A DNA stretch of 64,000 nucleotides, taken from Drechslerella dactyloides. Taxonomy: Eukaryota; Ascomycota; Orbiliomycetes; Orbiliales; Orbiliaceae. The stretch lies in contig JAGTWJ010000017.1 in NCBI GenBank assembly GCA_020064725.1, forward strand, positions 2,728,001 through 2,792,000. The letters run 5' to 3'. Position 1 is the first letter of the stretch. Each line of letters begins with the position of its first letter. Of the stretch, positions 1-11,697 are shown one piece after another. The notes below the pieces were generated by a model, which was given only the letters and a program-made list of their open reading frames with translations, did no database searches and had not been told where the DNA came from. The position numbers and the translations under genes were made by a program.

Positions 1-159
1 ACCGGGTGCTATGTGACTGAGCACTATAGTTCAGGTCTATCATAAGAAGAGAATTTGAAGGCCCTCGTGTATGGAATGATATCGATCTGCCGTTATCAAT
101 ATATCCTCCTAAACAATAGAGCACGGTTCTAAAAATGGCCGGGCGTATATGGGCCATCG

Positions 160-173
160 ACTAGTCGACTAGT
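160..173. repeat. 14-bp perfect palindrome
   Basis: ACTAGTCGACTAGT reads the same on both strands. It has no spacer, so it is more likely a dimeric binding site or a chance palindrome than a stable hairpin. No gene lies nearby. Confidence 0.5.
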
Positions 174-2262
174 CTTGGGACTAACTCCGTCGGCCCGGTA
201 TTAGGTGTCTTTGCGGCGCCAAACTAACACCGCCCACCAGTCGTAGGAAGGCTCATCATTAGTCTATCGACTAGAAATCATCTAACGCTTCCGTCGCAAA
301 TGCAATGACGGTGACTTATTAGTGACGGAGAACGGAGGGACGAACGAAAGATTCTGCAAACTCAGCCGGACGACGTCCGCGGATCCACGATTTTGGACAA
401 CGAAGTATATCTATTAATTGCCGTTAGGGCAGAGGGATGCCAAATACAACTAGTTAGCTTTGCCATCAGCAAAGGCGATAGGGATGGACATTACGCTAAG
501 GAATCGACCATCGCATTGCGGCCATTGGAGACCGCGACTGGTGGGCAAGCTTTCGAAATTTGGGGATACATGGCTGGAAGATAGAGCCGCAGCACATACA
601 CTGGTAACTATGTTACTCCATCATTATTTCGCTGCCTTCTGAAACAACTAAGTTAAGCATTCCAAGACAGCCACTACTCCTAAGGCTGATACTTGGTTGA
701 CACCCGTAACTTCGATCGTGCTTTAGTATGATTGAATATTCGTGAGACCATGAAACAACTCTCACCGATAAGGCGCTCGCTGGGTAGATTAAAGGTAACG
801 TGCAGATCATGAGAGCGCGCTCGAGCGCTCGAGAAGAGAAACGCGCTGGCGACATCTTTCTTAGTTACAAGGCCAGTCAGGCTAACGTGGTCTCGTAAAC
901 TAGACCCTCCCGTTTACAGGCTAACGCGGCGTCTCGTGTTGCTGCTGCCAAGAATTCCTTTCCACTTGTCATGAATTTACGAACTCTGAGATCTACTGTG
1001 GATACCATTATGCTCTAAACCTATAATTAGTTCACGTGTAAAGTTTGACTATGTAATGCGGACAGCGAAAGAGCTGAAAAGCTGATGCTCGGATCCAGAG
1101 CCAGTCGATTTCGAGATGCGAATCACGGCGTTGTGAATTATAACACAATGTATGCATTTCCGATAGTCTCGTATACCCAGCCTGCCGTTTATGAGTAAAC
1201 TAGGGTTATATATAGTCTTTCGTATACGACTTCGCTGGTTCAAGCACGGCAGTCTGGCTCGCGGGACATTATTTACGTGTACGAAGCCATTGACTTAGAG
1301 CTGCATGTCTGCCCCGAGACCAAAGCTGTATTACATTTACAGTTTAGACGGCTAGTATATATCTGGACTGCTACATGACATGCATGTGCTATGAACGCAT
1401 TAGTATACGCAAGACCCAAGAGGCACTTGAGGTCATGTGGATGTATAAGCTTTGCCACTAGCTGGTGTAACCTAGATGCCCTGCTAACATTATCATTCGA
1501 AATCAACTTTGTTCTTTATTGTATCTGGTGATATACTCGTTCTCGTCATGATTGTTGAATTCAATTAGAAGGCAAAGTTCGAAATGGTATTGTTATACTA
1601 AGTATTGGCCAATGTCCGGGGAGAACACGAATACATTACTATATATATATATACGTAGATATAGTATTCATATATGGCAATTTATGTTGCGATCCAAAAA
1701 AAAGTACCTGACCTTTACAAGTATATAATGCTATTATGAACTGAGTAAATAATAATGTTGAGAATATCAGTTCTAAGCATTAACTTTCGCTGTTGCAGTT
1801 TGGATTGCGAGAAAATAATAATCATCTCACCTTCGAGAGATATATTTTCGATAGTCATTATCAAACGGTGATCTTGCGATTGTATATATTAACAAATGTC
1901 TATCCTTTGAGTTTTCTCGTATTATATTCATCGAAACGAATACGCTAAAGGAAATCGTCGGTATTCCATGACAATCGAGAAAAATAGGAAATATACCGTT
2001 GCATGTGTGTACAATCGATGACTTCTACTAATTTCCCGGTTGTTCTCATACTCTGAGCTAGCATTGCGAGGGATCTACGGCATCTCATTGTTTCACTTCA
2101 TGCCGTCCGGCATCCCGCGAACAAGAATGCTTTAACCGAGGCACCATCAACGCTTTTATCAAACTTGCTGACGATCGCAAAGTGTTTTGCGACTATTTCC
2201 CCATTGATTTATCTATGGAATGGCCTGATCATATTGGTTGCGCCAGTGCAGTGAACCGCGGT

Positions 2263-2303
2263 CTGAATATCCCGGGAGGATGCATCCTCCCTTCCATATT
2301 CAG
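2263..2303. repeat. inverted repeat with 18-bp perfect palindromic core
   Basis: The core GGGAGGATGCATCCTCCC (2274-2291) is a perfect palindrome. It is flanked by outer arms CTGAATAT (2263-2270) and ATATTCAG (2296-2303), so the whole segment can fold as a cruciform with a small asymmetry on the right side. It lies about 600 bp beyond the stop of the minus-strand secreted-protein gene. Confidence 0.7.
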
Positions 2304-2577
2304 ATGCATATCGATACTGGCAGGGATCAGTACGAAAAACAACATCTCCGAACAGCCCGTGCATTCTGGATGATCGACACAGCCCGTATGAAGAAATCTT
2401 ATATTAGCCAGCATAATGTAGCGAGAAGTCTCCTATAGTAACAAATGAACGGCATACAGCAGGCATGCAAGTACAACCCATCGATCGGATCGATCTAGAT
2501 TTTGAACATCTATAAATTTATTCATGCTCCAATCAGGACGCGACCTGGTCGCAGAAAATTTAAGCATTGAATATATC

Positions 2578-2604
2578 TTACGCAATCGATATGCGATTGC
2601 GTAA
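2578..2604. repeat. perfect 11-bp hairpin, 5-nt loop
   Basis: Left arm TTACGCAATCG (2578-2588) and right arm CGATTGCGTAA (2594-2604) are exact reverse complements around the loop ATATG. It lies about 310 bp downstream of the minus-strand gene ending at 2913. It could be a 3' processing or termination structure or a dimeric protein-binding site. Confidence 0.7.
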
Positions 2605-2912
2605 ACCGTTCGCTAAAATATTCTTGCGGGTAGTCTAGTAATTCACGAGGCGATCCGGATTCGTCAGTTTCGATAAAGAATAATCGGAGCTCAACGGCTG
2701 GGGGGTATGCGCACCCCGATGAAGTTGTTGGATTTCGGTACACATCTTCCGTATCGAAGTTGCGAGAGTGTGGCCGAGTCAATCTGCGCTGCAGCATTAT
2801 ATCATTGCTTGTTATGCATTATTTCGAAGTGTCATCCGTACACTTGCATGTAATGTACCAAACAAGAACCACGCGGCCGACGTATGCATACTCGAGTAAG
2901 TACTTACTCATA

Positions 2913-4079
2913 TTATCTGTACGTTTCAGCCATCGTACCCATCCTTGGGCCAGCACCCAGCCTCCCAGGCCCAAGCCCATACCCCAACGTCCTACCAAGC
3001 CCATTTCCCCCCGCTGCCTGAGGCGTAATCACAGCCTTCAACGCGTCCACCTCCTGTACAATGTTGTCTTCTGCCGTCGGCGCTCCCGCCAGCCCCACCC
3101 TCCCGGGATGCCGCACTTCAAATGTTCCGTATCCACTCACTGGTCTGGCGAGCGGCATGCTCACCTGCTCGTCGCAATACTCCCCCTCCTCTGTTATCTC
3201 GCAGCTCAACTTCGCCCGCTCCGACACGTCGTCCTCTTCAGTCATGATCCCCTGCAGCACCTCATCGAGATCCAAGAGCTCGAGCTCCCTCTCCGTTTCC
3301 GGCGGAGGGCGCCGCCCTCCCGCGCCATTCGACAGCCATGCAAGGGGTGGGGTAATCCTGTCGCGACTCGTACCGAACCTGAACGGCGACTGACCTGCGA
3401 GTCTCCCCCAGACATCCTTCTCTGGCGTCGTGACGGGCTCGTAATTGCTGATAGGAGGGACCGAAGATACGGTTTCGCTCTGCTGCTCTTCTCCCTGATC
3501 AATTGCAGTGACTGGAGTTCGCCAGCTTTGCTGCTGGGGGGTGTTCGTGGTCCCTGTGGCGCCGCCACCAAATATGCTGCTTTGCTTAATATTGCTGTTG
3601 CCGAATGCAGGGGCGAACGCTTGCGAGGGCTTAGTGTTCATGCCCGACGCGTACACCTGGTATCCGCGCGACCCTTGGCGCGCGTCCTGCCGAATTTCCT
3701 CTCCGTCGCTAATAATGGCGCGGAGGCCGACTGTGGGCGGTGTGTTTATTACCGTGTTGGGACTAGAGTCGAGATCTGTGTCGTAGAAGCCGAATGGCGT
3801 GTTGGAAATAGCCTGCGCAGTATTCATGTAGAAATTGCTGAACGGCTGAGACCGTGACTGCGCGTTCAAATTGACAACCCCTGGTCGTCGTCTAATGACG
3901 GGCTGCTCATCTCGTAAAGACGGGAGTGAATTCTGGGACGGTGGAGTAAGGGATTCGTCTGCGTCAGAGTATTCTGATATCGATAGATCTATCTCACTGC
4001 CTTGCGGGCGTGAGACTGGTAAGGCTGCCGCAAGGCAGCTCAGCCATCCTACTAGTAGAAGCCCACGCGCGAGCGACAT
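2913..4079 (-). CDS. secreted, mostly disordered protein (388 aa), unknown function
   Basis: Single-exon gene. The ATG at 4079 opens with a classical signal peptide: short basic n-region, hydrophobic core LLLVGWLSCLAAAL, likely cleavage near residue 20. The remainder is rich in Ser, Pro, Gln, Asn and Gly, has no membrane segment and almost no cysteine (two, in the acidic stretch around residues 295-305), and ends in a Gly-rich segment. A charged Glu/Leu-rich patch near residues 260-290 could form a helix. I recognise no family. The secretion call rests on the N-terminus; a cell-wall or matrix protein or an effector are both possible. The convergent layout with the empty left flank gives no functional hint. 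The stop at 2913 directly follows a Thr-Tyr-Arg end; a small 3' intron cannot be excluded because a GTAAGT lies just beyond it. Confidence 0.7.
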   Translation of the reverse strand: MSLARGLLLVGWLSCLAAALPVSRPQGSEIDLSISEYSDADESLTPPSQNSLPSLRDEQPVIRRRPGVVNLNAQSRSQPFSNFYMNTAQAISNTPFGFYDTDLDSSPNTVINTPPTVGLRAIISDGEEIRQDARQGSRGYQVYASGMNTKPSQAFAPAFGNSNIKQSSIFGGGATGTTNTPQQQSWRTPVTAIDQGEEQQSETVSSVPPISNYEPVTTPEKDVWGRLAGQSPFRFGTSRDRITPPLAWLSNGAGGRRPPPETERELELLDLDEVLQGIMTEEDDVSERAKLSCEITEEGEYCDEQVSMPLARPVSGYGTFEVRHPGRVGLAGAPTAEDNIVQEVDALKAVITPQAAGGNGLGRTLGYGLGPGRLGAGPRMGTMAETYR

Positions 4080-4322
4080 CGTGGGCCTTCGATATGAAAT
4101 GGTAATTTATACAAAATGATATTTTCAAGAAACACTATACACAAAATCAAGACCCATATACAGAGATACCATGCACGTCGTGAGTCTATTTTGCCTTGCG
4201 AAGGAGACGCAAACGATTAAAAAAACGCCGCATTCAAAAGTTTGAGGAAGTGTGAAAGCATCCTGCTCAAAATGTGAAGATGTCGCTCATATCGCATCAC
4301 ATCACACAGAGCTCACCTTCAA

Positions 4323-7300
4323 TTAATCCGGGACGTCGTCCTTGGTATACGGCCATTGCAGCTGCTTCTGCGCCGACGGACCTCCATACGAGCCGCTTCC
4401 GGTTAATTGCTTCTGCGCGTCTATATTCCCTTTCCATTGCTGTAAATAGTCTAGCTGTCGCGTGTGGTCACGTCTACTGGCGTCCTCGATTTCTAGCTGC
4501 CGCTTGCGATCCGCGGCAACCTTGAATTCGATCATCTTGAGCTCCTGTGCATTCATCATGGCCTGATGCTGCTGCTCTTCTTGATGCATCCGCTGGACAT
4601 GCGAAAGCTGCCGGTTGCGTTCAATATCCTCGTTGCGGATCTTCTGCTCGGTGACCATGCGGATGTGGGCGATTTCATCCGCGCGTACTTTGGCTAGCCG
4701 AGCTTCCTCGCGGGTCTTTCGATCCGCCTGTCGGACGAGCTCGGCTTGGTATTCGTGATTCCGAATGCGCTCCCGTTCCGATGCTTCCTCCTTCTCCATT
4801 CGCATGCGGGCCAGTTGGAGCTGCCGCTCGTTATCAATCTTGCGTTGGATAACCTGTCGCTCTTCCTCGATATTCTTCAGGTATTCGGGGATCCCAAGGT
4901 AGCCGGCCGGTTGTGGGGTGCTGGGGTCGTCGATGTAGAATCGGTCTTCCCCACGGTAAGACTTTAGGAGCTGATACAGCTCCTCCAGGACAGCAGGAGA
5001 TTTGTTCTGGCACATGGCCTTCTGAACATACATCGTCGGCGAATACACGGTATTATTCGCGTCTTTGTACATGTTGAAACCAGCGTTCAGACTCCTGTAC
5101 AGACCGGCATCTAGAAGGAGTCTGGTCATCTCAACGGGGTTCTTGTTATCAAGCCCGAAGAACAATGGCGAGCGGTTGTCGGTTCGTAGCGAGGGGTCCG
5201 CCCTGTTCTCGAGCAAGGTTTCTACCGATTCCTTGACTCGTTCTCGATTCTTGACCGGATCCGCTTCCAGGGCCAATTGAGCTAGGGCACTCCGTCCTTT
5301 ATGCCGTGAAGATGGAAAGTCGGGATCATGCCGTCCTTCACTGATCAGTAGTCGTACAACCCTCGCGTGGCCGTAGGTAGCTGCTTCGTGTATGCTGCCA
5401 TCGTTCCGAGAGGAGCTCCTTGCCAGCAGAAGCTCAACAATATCGTATGCGCCTTCTTTGCAAGCTTTGAGCAGGGCTGTTTCTCCCTTTTGGTCTTCTA
5501 TAGAAACCGAGGCGCCAGCTTTGAGAAGCTCAAAAACGACATCTCGCCTCTGCTTCTGGACAGCCACCATCAATGGCGTTGTAAAAGAATATTCGGACTT
5601 GAAGTCCACGTTGGCTATCCGATAAGTTAGCATATATGCCGCTTTGAAGGTGCGACCAAGAAGCAGAATGGACATGACTTACCGCCGTTCTCAACGAAAC
5701 ACTTGATGACGCTGGTCTCGACTTCGCCGTTCGGTTGTAGCATAGCCCATAATAACGGCGTAACATTCTCACTAACGTTAAGAAACTTCGCCTTCGCCTG
5801 GCTTTCCAAATTTGCCCCACCATCGATCAAAAGCTGATAGAAATCCACAAAATTGGGGTATTTTGTCAGCGTTCCAAAGAGAACAGGCCCATACGACGGA
5901 TGCTGGAATGTCAAGTCCGTTTCCAGCCCGTTCCCAAGAAAAAGTTTAGCAAGGGCCAGCAACGTCGGTTCGTCAGCGCCGGAGGAGATTATATTTGGAA
6001 ACGCCATCGATAGCGACCGCTTTGACGGGTTCCCCTGGAGCAGTAGTTGGACCAGTTCAACATTCGCGTTCTGCGCCGCGATTTGTAGACAAAGTCCATC
6101 CTCGCGATTAACGTTTGCATTCGGAGATTGTAACAGCGATTCGACCAGTCGTTTCGCCGTTGGTGACGACTCGTACTCTTCTGCTGCTACGGCGAAGGCT
6201 TTATCGACGCACATCCCACTTGCCCCGTGCGCCAGTAGGTTTTGCATCGTAGCCAGCCCTTCTTCCGTCTTCCATACGCCCGCAGTCATGGCGTCGTCGA
6301 ACAAGGTAGTGGTAATCATCGAGAGCTCGGAAGACAGCTGCCGATGCTGCTTCAGTAGGATGTCGAGTACTTGCGGATGGCCGCCCATGGCGGCAAGTCG
6401 GATAGCTTTGCCATCGTCGTAGAAAACAGATGCCCCATGATCCAGGAGCATGGTAACGAGACGCCTGCTCGGAGGCTTATCCTCGAGCGCCCTGACCAGG
6501 GCTTCACTGATATCGTCCGCCTCTGGATCTTTCTGCAAGATCACGCCGACTAGCTCCCGTTTTGTGTTCATTTCTCGATACTCCATCGCGACCTGTAGAG
6601 CGTCTCTGATGACACCAGGAGAGGGATTTCGTTGAAGCAGCATTTGCACTTTATCGACATAGCCATGCGAAACGGCCTGTAAGACAGCTGCTCCGGAGGC
6701 ATAGTTGACTGAGGCGTTATGCTCTAGCAGCAAAGAAAAGACGCGTGTATCCCTAGTGTCTTGCTGCGCTTGATTGATAAGTGCGCCGTCGATGACGGAG
6801 CCGCTCAAGTTCCCCTGGAGTATGGCTTCTAGTGCTTTATATTGCCACTCCAAGTCACTATGATCCAGAGCACCATTGAATACCGTCGCCAGATTCTGTT
6901 CTGTGGCGCCCGAGAGCACCAGTTTCTTCAAGACTCCAAGTTGCTTCGAGGAAAAGGCAGCATTGATGACCTCGCCGTTACCGAAATTCACATCGGCGCC
7001 GTTGTTGAGCAGTAAATCGATCTGACCGAGGGCTTCCGGCTGCTGCCGAATCGTCTTTACGAGTGCGATAGAGACCTCGTCTCCTGTCGCTCCGGCACTG
7101 AGCATCGACTCCAGAATGTCGAATCTCGTTGACGGACTCCGAACATCCATCGCGAGAGGGAATGCGGCGGACACAACGCTGGGGTTAGGCTGTCCACCCA
7201 GCAAAATCTTCACCAGCCTGACATTAGCTCTACGGACCGCAGTCTTCAGAGCTGCCCCATCGCCTGCGGCCAGATCGGCATCGCCTCTTTTCACCAGCAT

Positions 7301-9682
7301 TTCGACAATGCCGTAGCTTGTAGGCGTTTTCTCAGCTTCTTCAACGAGGGCACGCGAAATAGCCGCTCCACGTAGACCTTGCTGCAGAAATAGCGATATC
7401 ATTGGACCCCGTGGCGGGTCGCTCAGCCTTCCAACCATCGGGAAGGCGGCTTCCATGGCCACCTGGCCGTCGGCACCAGTGCAGTTTGGTAAGAGTGCCG
7501 CCAAGAGCTTCTCATCTCCACTCTGAACTGCTTTTTTCAACGAAGCACCGTCCTCATACGTGGCAGACGCACCACCACCTATAAGGAGCGAGACGACAGT
7601 GATGTTTTGTCGTTCAACAGCAGATATGAGGAGTCTCGAGAGAGGCTCACCAGTGGCACCAGCGGAGATGAGCTTCTGTGCCATCGGATAGAGTCCCCTA
7701 GTATCCATGTTCAAGTGCCCGAAAGCCATGTTTGCAACATCAGACGGTATCGGATTCCGTAACAAGGTATCCATCATGGCTTCGTCTGATTTTGAAATGG
7801 CATGGACCAAGCTTGCTGCGTTCGCGTAACCTACGCTCGCGTTATTCGATAGCAGCAAATTTATCATTGCCCACTGATTCTCGCGAACGGCAGCCAATAG
7901 AGCTCGGTCGACAGGCTCGCCGCGGGCGCCTCTGGCAAGCAGCAATCCCATCAGTTCGTGCAACACCGCCTCGTCGAGAACCATGTCAATCGCTGAGAAG
8001 GCAATGGTAGCGTAAGGCGGGCTGATTGGAGCCTTCAGCAAAGCTGTGACCTTCCAGGTGTCCACTGATGTGATAGCATGAACTAGGGCTTCAGAATTGT
8101 TGTATTCAATCGAGGCTCCACTATCAATAAGAAGTTGCAAGAGGTCATTATAGCCAGCTCGGACGGCTTGGACTAACAGATTTGCAACGGCGTCTCCAGA
8201 CGCTCCAGCGACTAGCAGAAGCGATGCGAGTAATTTGATAGTCGGTTCGGACTGCGATGTGAAAGGTATTTCGCCGAAGGCCATGTTCAAATATTCCGGC
8301 AAGGGTGGCCTGGCAAGGAGCATTTCTACCAAGGACATCTTGCACGCTGAAACGGCGTGCCGCAGCGCAATTGCTTGATCGTAGTTTACGTCCACATCAA
8401 AGTCAATCAGCAGCTTGATCAAGTTACTGTCATCTTCTGAAACCGCTTGCATCAGGGCTCGCGACAAATCGTTTCCTTTTGCCCCCGCACATAGCAAGAT
8501 CTCAAGAAGTGTGAACCGTAAAGGAGCGTCGAACGGCCCATTCATGACAGTATTAACAGCTGCGAGTAGGTAGGTTTGTGATATTTCTCCAGACGGCGCA
8601 GTCTGGTTGAGAACCATCCTGAGAAGGATATCCCATCTTCCCATATTGACAGCCACTGTCAAAGCCTCAGCGTGGTTGTACTCCAAGTCGGCACCGTTTG
8701 CGACCAATAGTTCAACTAATTCAATAAAGGAAGATTCCACAGCCGATTTGAGACACCTTGATAGGCACTCTTTTGCTATCGGGTTCGGAGATAGGAGAAC
8801 AAGCTTGACGACATCAAGATTTCCTGAAAGAAGAAAGGTCTCAAAGTCTTTTTGGTACGCGTTGGGATCAGCGCCGTGTTCTAAGAGGATCCGGACAACA
8901 GCCAAGTTTGTTCTCGTCATCGCAATGTGGTATGCCTCGTTTAAATTGGCTTGTGACGCTCCCCGGGACGCGAGAACCCAAACGACGCTCGCCTTGCCTC
9001 TTTCAGCGGCATTCTGGATATATCGGGCGGGAATCTCGACGTTGGCGTCACTCTTGCCAAGGTGCATCTTGGAGACGAACGTGTCTTTTGCGCGCTTGTA
9101 AATGTTGGCATCCGCTCCCATGCCCAGCAAGGTCTCCACAGTCGCAGCACAATCCCGGTCCGAATTTGCCGCGTCAAGAATTTCCTGGTCCAACAGGTAG
9201 CTAAGTTCCTTGAATTTAAAGGTTGCAGTCTGCGCCTCATCTTTCGATGGTACTTTTGTTGATTTCTTTCGCAGAAACCCAGCGCTTGAGCTGGAGGGTG
9301 GTTTGTAATCGGGCTGCGAGCGACGAATCACCATCAACTTTTCGCGGACGGCTGTAGCAGCTGCTGGGGACCCAAAAGTAGGTGGCGGCGGCATCTGAAG
9401 GAGTGGATCCAGGCTGGTTTTCGAAACACCGCCACGGGCAGCAAGACTTGCAAGGCGAGTTGCATACTGTCGACCATATGATTGAGTCGGGGATGCCACC
9501 GTCGTTGATATGGGCGATGCAACATTAGGGTGCAAGGTTGCAGCGGGTGCATTATTCTGGTAGAAGGTGGTAGATGTTGACAGAATGGTAGGGGATCTCG
9601 TAGGAGGAGTATATGAAGGCGAGTTCTCGGCTAACGGTGAGTGAGAGCTTTGAGGACTCGGAGGTCCACCTATAGACGACAT
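4323..9682 (-). CDS. giant ankyrin-repeat protein with C-terminal coiled coil (1,763 aa)
   Basis: Two exons: 9682-5683 and 5614-4323, joined across a 68-nt intron (GTAAGT donor, GCTAAC branch site, ATAG acceptor) with phase 1 kept. The N-terminal ~170 residues are Ser/Pro-rich and disordered. From about 190 to 1,500 the protein is a long alpha-solenoid of ankyrin-like helices; the recurring motif is a loop such as GASVxY, then an Ala-rich helix, then LLxxLL. These loops recur roughly every 90-93 residues, about three ankyrin units. After the splice come more canonical ankyrin units (TPLMVAVQ..., GETALLKAC...). The last ~170 residues are a Glu/Arg/Gln-rich coiled coil. No NACHT, kinase or membrane domain is visible. 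Inference: a large protein-interaction scaffold. The ATG at 9682 is the first in frame. Gene boundaries are well supported; the biological role is unknown. Confidence 0.85.
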
Positions 9683-11085
9683 GAGTCAAGAGAAAAAGGA
9701 CGTGAGCGATTCCTCTTTCTTCTGTCCGTCAGGCTGATGGTTGGGAAGAAAGAGTAGCTGTTCCACGGGATTTTGGATGAGGAAACCGAGCCTCTTGGGC
9801 ATATTGACACCATGGGATAATTGACATTTTGACGGACAGAACTGACTAACCTGGCATGGAGAAAGTTCTTTGGTGCGGGTGGAGCTGAGGCTGTGCAACA
9901 GAAGCCGCGTCGACAGGACGCCGATGCCCCAGACCAAAGGCTGAATGACGACGGCTGGTGGATGGCGCGGCAGGTACACCCTGCTGGGTTGTTCCTGATT
10001 TGCAATTGCGATAACGTTAGCTTTCTTGGCTTCCTTCGCTATTTACAGTATCAAGGAAGCTTTCGTGGAAGACGACGGGATATAAAAGTTAACGGGTCCC
10101 GAAACACACCCTCCAGTGAGAAGTGGCGGTTCGAGAACGCGCCAACCATCTTCCTTGTGCTGCCGGAACAGCAGCTACTGTCTGTTACGGAAGGCGTCTA
10201 GTCTAGCGACCACCGGATTGGGCGGACTTCCATATCTGACCAGACTTGGTTGCGTATCCCCCGGCAGCTTGGTCTCCTGTCGAGGCGCGAGCTGGTACAA
10301 GGAGATCTAGGTTCCGCGGCTTTGTCGAGACCGGGCTGAATGAAACGAAACGGCCAGGCCGGGTTTTATGGGTCGCGACGGGAGAGGCTAGCGGAAGCGA
10401 GAGCGGGAGCCGTGAACGACAGACGGCGTCGATACATGCAATCGGCGAGAACCGGCGAGATTGCCCGAGGATGCCACCGGCGACGAGGGAGCGAAGGAGC
10501 AAAGTCGGTGGCGGAGGAGAAGGATGTCGTGGTGAGACGTTGATGGATGGATGGTGGCAGATAGATGGAGAGGCATCCAGATCCAATGAGCGTTATATGG
10601 CAGCCGTGGCCCGTGCCATGCGAGTTTGACCGCCTCGAATCCGTCACCCGAAACCTGACAGCCGCGTCCAGCATCTGATACTGACCGATAGCGAGGATAC
10701 CCCCGCGGACGCTCGCACTGCGATATGTGCAGGTGCTCGACTACATGCACCGCACTCTAGGGTCGATGCTGGCGATGTAGACGCGCCGAGAGTCGATGTA
10801 TTCTATATCCCTTGCATCAGCCACCGTAGTTCCAATCAGCGCAGGTCAATTGCAGCTGGAGGGGCGCACGATAGCGGTCTCGTACCTGTAGACATCGTTG
10901 TCGATACCGGGATGGTATACGTATTGCAGGCCGGAGCGCGGTGGTTGACATCGGAGTCCGTGCTCTTGCTCTCGACTCGAGGCGAGAAGCCGTGTATCAG
11001 CCCCGTTCCGCCGGCCTGCTGCAGCCCGACGCATCCATCGAGCAGGCCGAGCCGCCGCTGCCTCGCCCCATCGGAACGAGCGATG

Positions 11086-11097
11086 TATAAAAAAAAA
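11086..11097 (+). promoter_or_regulatory. TATA-like box upstream of the F-box gene
   Basis: TATAAAAAAAAA on the plus strand, about 610 bp before the F-box ATG. The sequence after it becomes pyrimidine-rich, as fungal leaders often do. The distance implies a long leader, so this assignment is tentative. Confidence 0.3.
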
Positions 11098-11516
11098 TTT
11101 TAGATTCGAAACTTCGAATGCAATAGCTCGTCTCCCGCCTGTTTCTGTATCTCGTACCGTCCTGCTGTGGCTTCCTTACCAGGTTCGCCGTCCGCCGTGC
11201 TGCAGGCCGCCAAACGCAGGACGCCAGCCAGCCAGCAGCCAGCCAGCCAGTGCGGCAACACGCCCGCCAAAACAGCCCAGCCGGTCTTCCTGTGACAGCC
11301 TGTTCGTCCTCGCCTTCTCGTCTTCCATTCCAATCAACCATCCAATTCGAATCCTCTCCGCCTCTCACCATCCCGGACCAGCCGAACAAGATCACGCATC
11401 CATACCATCTGCTTCATCTCTCGCCGTTTACCTACCAAGTCTACCCAGCCGTCCGCGTACCCGTTGGCTGCTGTGATCGGTCGCATTGCCGCACTGCTCC
11501 TTCCCCCTCGGACGAG

Positions 11517-11548
11517 CCTGAACCCAGCCTGAACCCAGCCTGAACCCG
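11517..11548. repeat. short tandem repeat, 11-bp unit x3
   Basis: Three near-perfect head-to-tail copies of CCTGAACCCAG in the probable leader of the F-box gene. Copy number may vary between strains. Confidence 0.6.
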
Positions 11549-11697
11549 GAGAGGCTCTCAAACCCCGGCCCTTCTACCTCCAGCAGCACCTTATCTAGGC
11601 GAGCGACACCATTCGCAATCTTCAAAGGCGCGTGCTCGCTCTCGAGAAAACTCACACCCGTCCAGCTGTTGTTCAAGCTCTCTTCCAGCCGTCCGCC

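Larger units (their letters stand above)
1..2912. other. gene-free, AT-leaning left flank
   Basis: No reading frame here has a signal peptide, a recognisable domain or convincing splice partners. The longest open stretches are under about 95 codons. One of 91 codons on the minus strand (2522-2797) just downstream of the secreted-protein gene could be a lost exon, but I found no in-frame junction to it. The stretch contains TA-rich runs near 1640-1680 and three perfect inverted repeats, listed separately. It could be the remains of a repeat, but no terminal repeats or transposase fragments are visible. Confidence 0.6.
9683..11697. other. intergenic region between divergent ankyrin and F-box genes
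   Basis: Two kb shared upstream region. Several open frames of 60-130 codons overlap each other on both strands with no domain or splice support, so I treat them as non-coding. It holds short tandem motifs: CCAG repeats at about 11221-11250 and three copies of an 11-bp unit CCTGAACCCAG at 11517-11548. There is also a TATA-like run at 11086 and a pyrimidine-rich leader before the F-box start. Confidence 0.6.

Noticed and set aside
5627..5682. Separate C-terminus of the 1,351-codon ankyrin frame (ending PSKRHIC)
   Set aside because: It is intron sequence. A canonical GTAAGT...GCTAAC...TAG intron joins the two ankyrin frames into one gene with phase kept.
10246..10629. 127-codon open frames on both strands
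   Set aside because: They overlap antiparallel in GC-rich DNA, have no domain, and composition is Arg/Gly/Ser-biased as expected of shadow frames.
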